Source: Ezakiella sp. (GTDB lineage Bacteria > Bacillota > Clostridia > Tissierellales > Peptoniphilaceae). From it: 32,707 bases of DNA. The stretch covers positions 1-32,707 of the forward strand of contig JALFRW010000003.1 of assembly GCA_022778715.1 (NCBI GenBank). The letters run 5' to 3'. Shown piece after piece: positions 28,247-32,707 of this stretch (the first letter of the stretch is position 1; every line of letters begins with the position of its first letter). Below the pieces are notes generated by a model. That model did not search any database. It was not told the DNA's origin and saw only the letters and a program-made list of their open reading frames with translations. A program made the translations under genes and the position numbers.

Positions 28247-29791
28247 TTATTTGGTTTTATAACGATTTACTAAATCTGCAAGATGTTGCGATTTAGTTTG
28301 AACTCCTACTATAGGAGTAAATGAAAAAGTTCTCATGGTTGATTGAACCGGTTGAACCTTTTTATTTTCTTTTGAATAGGAACGATACTTTTTCGCAAGC
28401 TCTGCTTCAAGGGTTTCAGCATCAAAATTGTCAATTTCTGACATAAATTGATCTAAAATTTCTTGCGGCAGATCTTCCTCATAAGAAGCAATTATTTGTT
28501 CTTTTTGTTGCTTTCTAAGGGCTTTAAGTTCTTCTCGCTCACTTTCAGTAAATGTGGAAGGGTTTGCGCTTGCTGTCGCTTCATTTTGTTTTGCTGTTGC
28601 TCCTTCTTCATTATTAATATCAATAGGGTTTAATTCTTCAGAAGGTGGATTGCTTTCAAAGGTCGGCTCTGCTGCGGCTTCAGGAGCCTCCGCGTCGCCT
28701 TGAACGTCTTCATTGGCAGGAGCATCTTGATTTTCAGCTTGAACAACTTCCTCTACTTGAACTACGGGCTCTTCTTCGACAACTGGTTCTTCTTCAACAA
28801 CTGGTTCTTCAACTGCAACTTCTTCAAAACCATTTTCGGCAGGAGCAACAACATCTTCAGTTGCGACGACATCTTCAGTTTCGTGATCTGTAGCTTCACT
28901 AACTTCCGCGGGTTCAACAACATCAACATATTCAACTCTTACTTTAACTGGCTCTGCGAGTTCAACTTGATTACCATCTTCATTGATAGAAAAATCAACT
29001 CTAAAGAGCGCGGATTCTTGAGTCTCTTCGCTGTAGATATAGGTAATAACTTTATCATTATACCATTCTATAGGATAAACACAATATTGTCCAAATTTTT
29101 CTTCAAGTGCTTTATACACCAATTTACTTTGCTCGGACCAAGAAAGTTCCACGAAATTAAGAATTGTTACATCCATATCGTTACCTCTCTTGTTTTCGCA
29201 ATAATCCCTCAAAATATCCATTTTAGCTTCAAAATCGCCGCGTTGGCTTGCTTTAAAGAAATGAGAGCCGCTAAATGCAGGCTTTTGTTTATCTCCAAGC
29301 ACGCTTACGCCAACAAATTCGCCATCTAAAAATTCGATATTTTTGAGTTTCTTTTTACTGTCATAGTTGACAGTATATCGTACTGTTTTAGGATCAAGTT
29401 CAAGAGAATGTTGTTTTCCAACAATCTTACTTGCAATCTTTCCGGTTGAATCTGGGCGCTCGGTGTACAGTACAACATCACATGTCGCCCATGTCTGCCC
29501 ATCTTCTTCTTCGAAAGTGATTTTCCCGCAGGGATCAACTATTCCATAAATGTTTTGTTCGGCCGCATGCCCGACAAAATCATCTTCATCCGCGTCATAA
29601 GAACTTACAACAGGAGTATAAGGAAGAGTTTTGATAACCTTTTTCGCAAATTTTTCTGTGAAAAGTCTTTTATCAGCCGTTTCGCCAATATAGAACACTT
29701 TCAACTTTGCGCGCGAGAATTTCTCATTCGGTTCTGAGACGAAGTCAGAAAGATAAGCAGGTAAATTTGTTTGAACTTTTACCTTTCTCAT
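28247..29791 (-). CDS. Prohead protease fused to scaffold (514 aa)
   Basis: Residues 1-180 look like a prohead maturation protease: VGHAAEQNIYGIVDPCGKI, whose H75 could be catalytic, and KQHSLELDP, whose S129 fits the 'S.E' nucleophile motif of herpes/prohead proteases. A middle part (about 200-285) is unassigned. From about 285 to 400 there is a very acidic Glu/Val/Pro repeat (VVEEEP units) and then a helical Lys/Glu-rich tail to 514, both typical of scaffolds removed by proteolysis. The gene precedes the capsid gene, as expected. Catalytic residues are suggestions from motif context. No TGA is used. Confidence 0.72.
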   Translation of the reverse strand: MRKVKVQTNLPAYLSDFVSEPNEKFSRAKLKVFYIGETADKRLFTEKFAKKVIKTLPYTPVVSSYDADEDDFVGHAAEQNIYGIVDPCGKITFEEEDGQTWATCDVVLYTERPDSTGKIASKIVGKQHSLELDPKTVRYTVNYDSKKKLKNIEFLDGEFVGVSVLGDKQKPAFSGSHFFKASQRGDFEAKMDILRDYCENKRGNDMDVTILNFVELSWSEQSKLVYKALEEKFGQYCVYPIEWYNDKVITYIYSEETQESALFRVDFSINEDGNQVELAEPVKVRVEYVDVVEPAEVSEATDHETEDVVATEDVVAPAENGFEEVAVEEPVVEEEPVVEEEPVVQVEEVVQAENQDAPANEDVQGDAEAPEAAAEPTFESNPPSEELNPIDINNEEGATAKQNEATASANPSTFTESEREELKALRKQQKEQIIASYEEDLPQEILDQFMSEIDNFDAETLEAELAKKYRSYSKENKKVQPVQSTMRTFSFTPIVGVQTKSQHLADLVNRYKTK

Positions 29792-29810
29792 TTATTCTTC
29801 GTCCTCTCTA

Positions 29811-31310
29811 CTATTTTTCTTCTTTTTTAACATCGTTTGGTTGCTCTTCTTCTTTTACTTGACTCGTCTTATCGGATGGAGAAGCGTCTTTTTGAGACTC
29901 GCGATCGGAACTTGTCTGCGTATACGAAGATTGGAGCGGCACAATTTGAGTTAAATCCAAGAAATTTTCAAGGTCAAATCTGTCTTGAATATTTTTCTGC
30001 TTTACACCAGAAGCGACCATAAAGTCAAGTTTTCCAATACCCAAGGTTGCATTATCGCGATAAGTTTGAATGTCGTCATTGTAAGTATAACTTGAAACTT
30101 GTAACATAGAAATTTCAGCTTGATATTTTTCAAAATCAAAGTAATTGTTTACAACAATATTGTAGAAATTCATAAGTTGTTCAACATACTTCCAAACCGT
30201 CGCTTTGTCGCGCAACACCGAGTATTTTAAAGCTTCCGCACTATCACCTGTGAAAACAATATCATTAAGACCAACATTGTTAAAAATTGATTTGTATGCA
30301 TTTGCCAAAGTTTTATTCTCGGTTGTTTCATCTTCACCAATCTTTTGGAGGCTAATTTCACCATAGGTCGTCATAAGTCTTGCTTTGTCAGATGTATTTA
30401 CGATTTTAGATAGGCTCTTATGAATTTGTTTAACTTCATCCGTTTCAAATATAAGTTTATCTTGATAAAGTGGCATTTTGTGAACAACAATATATTTTAA
30501 ACGGTTGTTGCTTCTTTCCAATTCATTATCGCCATACTGTTCATAATCAAGTAATGAACCCAATGCGTAAATTAAATTTGGTAAAGCTTTTTCATTTAGC
30601 AATACACAAGATGAGTAATGCGGATCCAAGGTCTGTCAACGATTATTGCTCATGTCATTGATGTATGCTTGGTAACCCTCTTGTATTTCAGGTGTAAAAC
30701 TTTCTAAAAATTGTTGTTTTTGAGCCTGTGTTAGACCCAGGGAATCGAAATAACTAAAGTCCAATTGAATTATTCCGGTACCGAATTGGGTTTCCCCAAC
30801 TTTGCGGCAATATTTTGAGGGGAACGTGATTGTATCGATTGTTATCGATTCTTCATCGCAGTAGGTTGTAAAATATGAACCACCCTCAATAAAAAGTTGA
30901 GTCAAAATAAGAGGAATTTTTATTTCAAGACCAAGTCCTGCAACAACATCCAACATTAACTCATATAACTCTTTAAATTTATTTTCTTTTGCCGTCTTTT
31001 TATAGCTTAATTTATGAGGAATTACAACATAACGCCACATAAATAAGTTTGAAAAATAATCTACTAGGCGGGAATAAATAGGATTCACCGCGTATAGTTT
31101 TCTTGAGGTTTCAATTAAAGTACTTTTGTCGCCGCTTGCCGCGTCTGATAAAGCTTTTCTTACTTCTGCAGCAGTTGAATAGGTTTGAGCAGAGAAACCA
31201 GCCGATTTATTGTAGTTATTTTTCGCACTTGTCGAATCAGAATAAATTTCTTTAAGATCTTTTATCCTATTCTTTTTGAAATTGGTTGTATCTTCAAGTG
31301 TTGTACTCAT
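29811..31310 (-). CDS. Portal protein (499 aa, one TGA-Trp)
   Basis: TGA 30636-30638, in MSNNR-W-QTLDPHY, joins two fragments that are both portal-like. Features are an N-terminal helical part with SRKLYAVNPIYSRLVDYFSN, the beta-rich wing (FIEGGSYFTTYC, DTITFPSKYCRKV), a long helix with EQLMNFYNIVVNNYFDF and a Gln/Ser/Glu-rich disordered tail. It follows terminase and precedes the protease, so it is the dodecameric DNA channel at the capsid vertex. ATG 31310 has AGGAGG upstream; the stop is TAG 29811. Confidence 0.87.
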
Positions 31311-31321
31311 GTACTTACCTC

Positions 31322-32707
31322 CTATTCAAAGATAAATGCGCCAAGACGATCTCCGCCATTAGTTTTCTTCTTTTTGTAGTAATCAAGTTCAATATATTGA
31401 TTAACTGCATAGACAAGATATTCTGCTGCAGAGAAAAAGTCCTTTTGAATCGCCGAATTTCGCCGCACAATTTTAAGCTTATTCGACATTTTATCACTTG
31501 TATTAACAATATCAAGATTTTTAAGTTCTTCTTCCATGCGATCCATATTTTTATATGGAGCTAAAATTTGCTTTTGCTTAGAGGGAGATGCTTTAACAAA
31601 TCCTTTATTTTGTTCATACAAGTTAAGTGCTTCTGCGGTTTTAATGGGGAAAGTAATACATCCATTACTCATTCTCGAGAAGAAGAAATAGTGTATTTGT
31701 TCGCCCTTTTCGCCGCCCGATTTTATTTCATAACAAATGGTTCTGTCTTTTGGATAACGAATTAAATCTTTTTCAGATGAGGGAGGAGGATTAATAATAC
31801 CTAATCCGCCAAGCATTTCACCGCGTTCGTTGACTGTTGGTTTATTTAACCAGTCTCTCATTGCGGCGCCAATACCGTTAGCATCGTAAATTAACATTCG
31901 AACATTATATTTTAATGCTTCTTCTTTAAAGCGGTTCGCAATGACCAAATAGTCGGTCGAATCAACTGAAAACAGATTTACAACTTTATAGACAAAATAA
32001 AACTCTCTTGCGAGAACTTTTGCTATAATTACCGCGGTTCGCGCGCTACCATCTTTTGCCATATCGGCGCACATTACATAAAAGCCATTAGATAAAAGTC
32101 TTTCATTTTCAGTTAAGGAGTCTTTAAATTCAACTTTCTTAACTTGGCGCAAACTACTAACAACAGATGAACTAAACGCCGCACCAACCGGCGCATTACT
32201 CCAAACAGAGCCATACTCTCTTTCAAAAGAGTCCTTTTGAAAAGATGGAGATGAAATAATATCTTCAATTTGTGATGGGGAAGTAAGGCCGCACATCAAA
32301 GGAATACGATATGAACCAGTTAATACAGAGTATTTTGTTGGTTCAAGAACGCTTCGACATAAAATTTCAATTAATTTTTCATAGGCGAAGGAGTTTTGAT
32401 ATCCTGCGGTCGTAATATAGATTTGTTGAGATTGTGGTTCATAAGGATTAATCAAACCAAACGCATTTGCACGCGGTTTGTTAAGTAATGGTAAATAAAC
32501 TTCGTTAACAAGAGTTGCATCTTGTTCAATAATTTCTTCGAAAATAATTGATTCTCGACGAAGACCACGAACATTACCTAAGCCAAGGGAAGAACCGTTT
32601 TTAAACTTAAACTCAACATAATCTTTCCCCATATTATATGCATCTTGAATTTTTCCAGCAACTCGTCTTTTTTGCATCTCATTTGATAAGAGCGGGAATT
32701 TTACCCA
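31322..32707 (-). CDS. terL: Terminase large subunit, C-terminal part (N-terminus beyond window edge)
   Basis: The frame is open through the right edge of the window and ends in TAG at 31322. The first visible part carries a Walker-B-like RESIIFEEIIEQD (about 40 residues in), so the Walker A region lies outside. The nuclease half shows VMCADMAKDGSARTAVIIAK and LIYDANGIGAAMRDWL, the acidic motifs of the RNase H-like nuclease that cuts concatemers during packaging. No TGA is used. It is followed by the portal gene after an 11-base gap. An internal ATG at 32677 is not a credible start because the frame and the homology continue upstream. Confidence 0.9.
   Translation of the reverse strand, partial: WVKFPLLSNEMQKRRVAGKIQDAYNMGKDYVEFKFKNGSSLGLGNVRGLRRESIIFEEIIEQDATLVNEVYLPLLNKPRANAFGLINPYEPQSQQIYITTAGYQNSFAYEKLIEILCRSVLEPTKYSVLTGSYRIPLMCGLTSPSQIEDIISSPSFQKDSFEREYGSVWSNAPVGAAFSSSVVSSLRQVKKVEFKDSLTENERLLSNGFYVMCADMAKDGSARTAVIIAKVLAREFYFVYKVVNLFSVDSTDYLVIANRFKEEALKYNVRMLIYDANGIGAAMRDWLNKPTVNERGEMLGGLGIINPPPSSEKDLIRYPKDRTICYEIKSGGEKGEQIHYFFFSRMSNGCITFPIKTAEALNLYEQNKGFVKASPSKQKQILAPYKNMDRMEEELKNLDIVNTSDKMSNKLKIVRRNSAIQKDFFSAAEYLVYAVNQYIELDYYKKKKTNGGDRLGAFIFE

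Noticed and set aside
28740-28830. Short repeats in the GAA/CTT-rich region as a CRISPR or regulatory array
   Set aside because: They are in-frame codons of the VVEEEP protein repeat, too short and without spacers.

Overview
This is part of a tailed double-stranded DNA phage genome (or an unintegrated prophage-like element). It is AT-rich, with strong AGGAGG-type ribosome binding sites and consensus sigma-70-like promoters, which suggests a low-GC Gram-positive or Mollicutes-like host. No integrase, rRNA, tRNA or CRISPR array was seen. The long tape measure and the distal tail, hub and fibre genes, with no sheath gene visible, point to a siphovirus.

The central feature is the genetic code. 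At least 29 in-frame TGA codons lie inside 11 genes, and no identified gene ends in TGA (all stops are TAA or TAG). Several TGAs fall where tryptophan is expected, for example in the RuvC-like resolvase. Reading TGA as Trp (translation table 4) joins many apparent fragments into full-length portal, tape measure, distal tail, hub, resolvase and homing endonuclease genes. TGG is also used for Trp, and the TGA/TGG balance differs strongly between genes.

Left arm, plus strand (1-9034), replication and nucleotide metabolism: the C-terminus of a RecJ-like exonuclease, a small unknown gene, an all-alpha dUTPase-like pyrophosphohydrolase, a terminator and promoter, a DnaE-type DNA polymerase III alpha subunit split by a group I intron, a protein with a radical-SAM/B12-type N-terminus, a DnaQ-like proofreading exonuclease, then a promoter, a small unknown gene and a RuvC-like resolvase. 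The intron (3118-4318) has exact P1, P10 and P7 pairings and encodes a GIY-YIG homing endonuclease behind its own promoter. Splicing restores the reading frame a few codons before the third catalytic aspartate of the polymerase.

Right arm, minus strand (32707 down to 9053), virion genes in transcription order: large terminase (open at the window edge), portal, protease-scaffold fusion, small head protein, major capsid protein, unknown head gene, neck proteins, a pre-tube gene and the tail tube protein, then a terminator and a perfect promoter. The second unit holds a tail protein, a chaperone-position gene, a 1630-residue tape measure, distal tail protein, two baseplate proteins, a 1095-residue hub, a fibre with an S74 chaperone peptidase and a Cys-rich terminal gene. 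The two arms converge on a shared bidirectional terminator near 9050.
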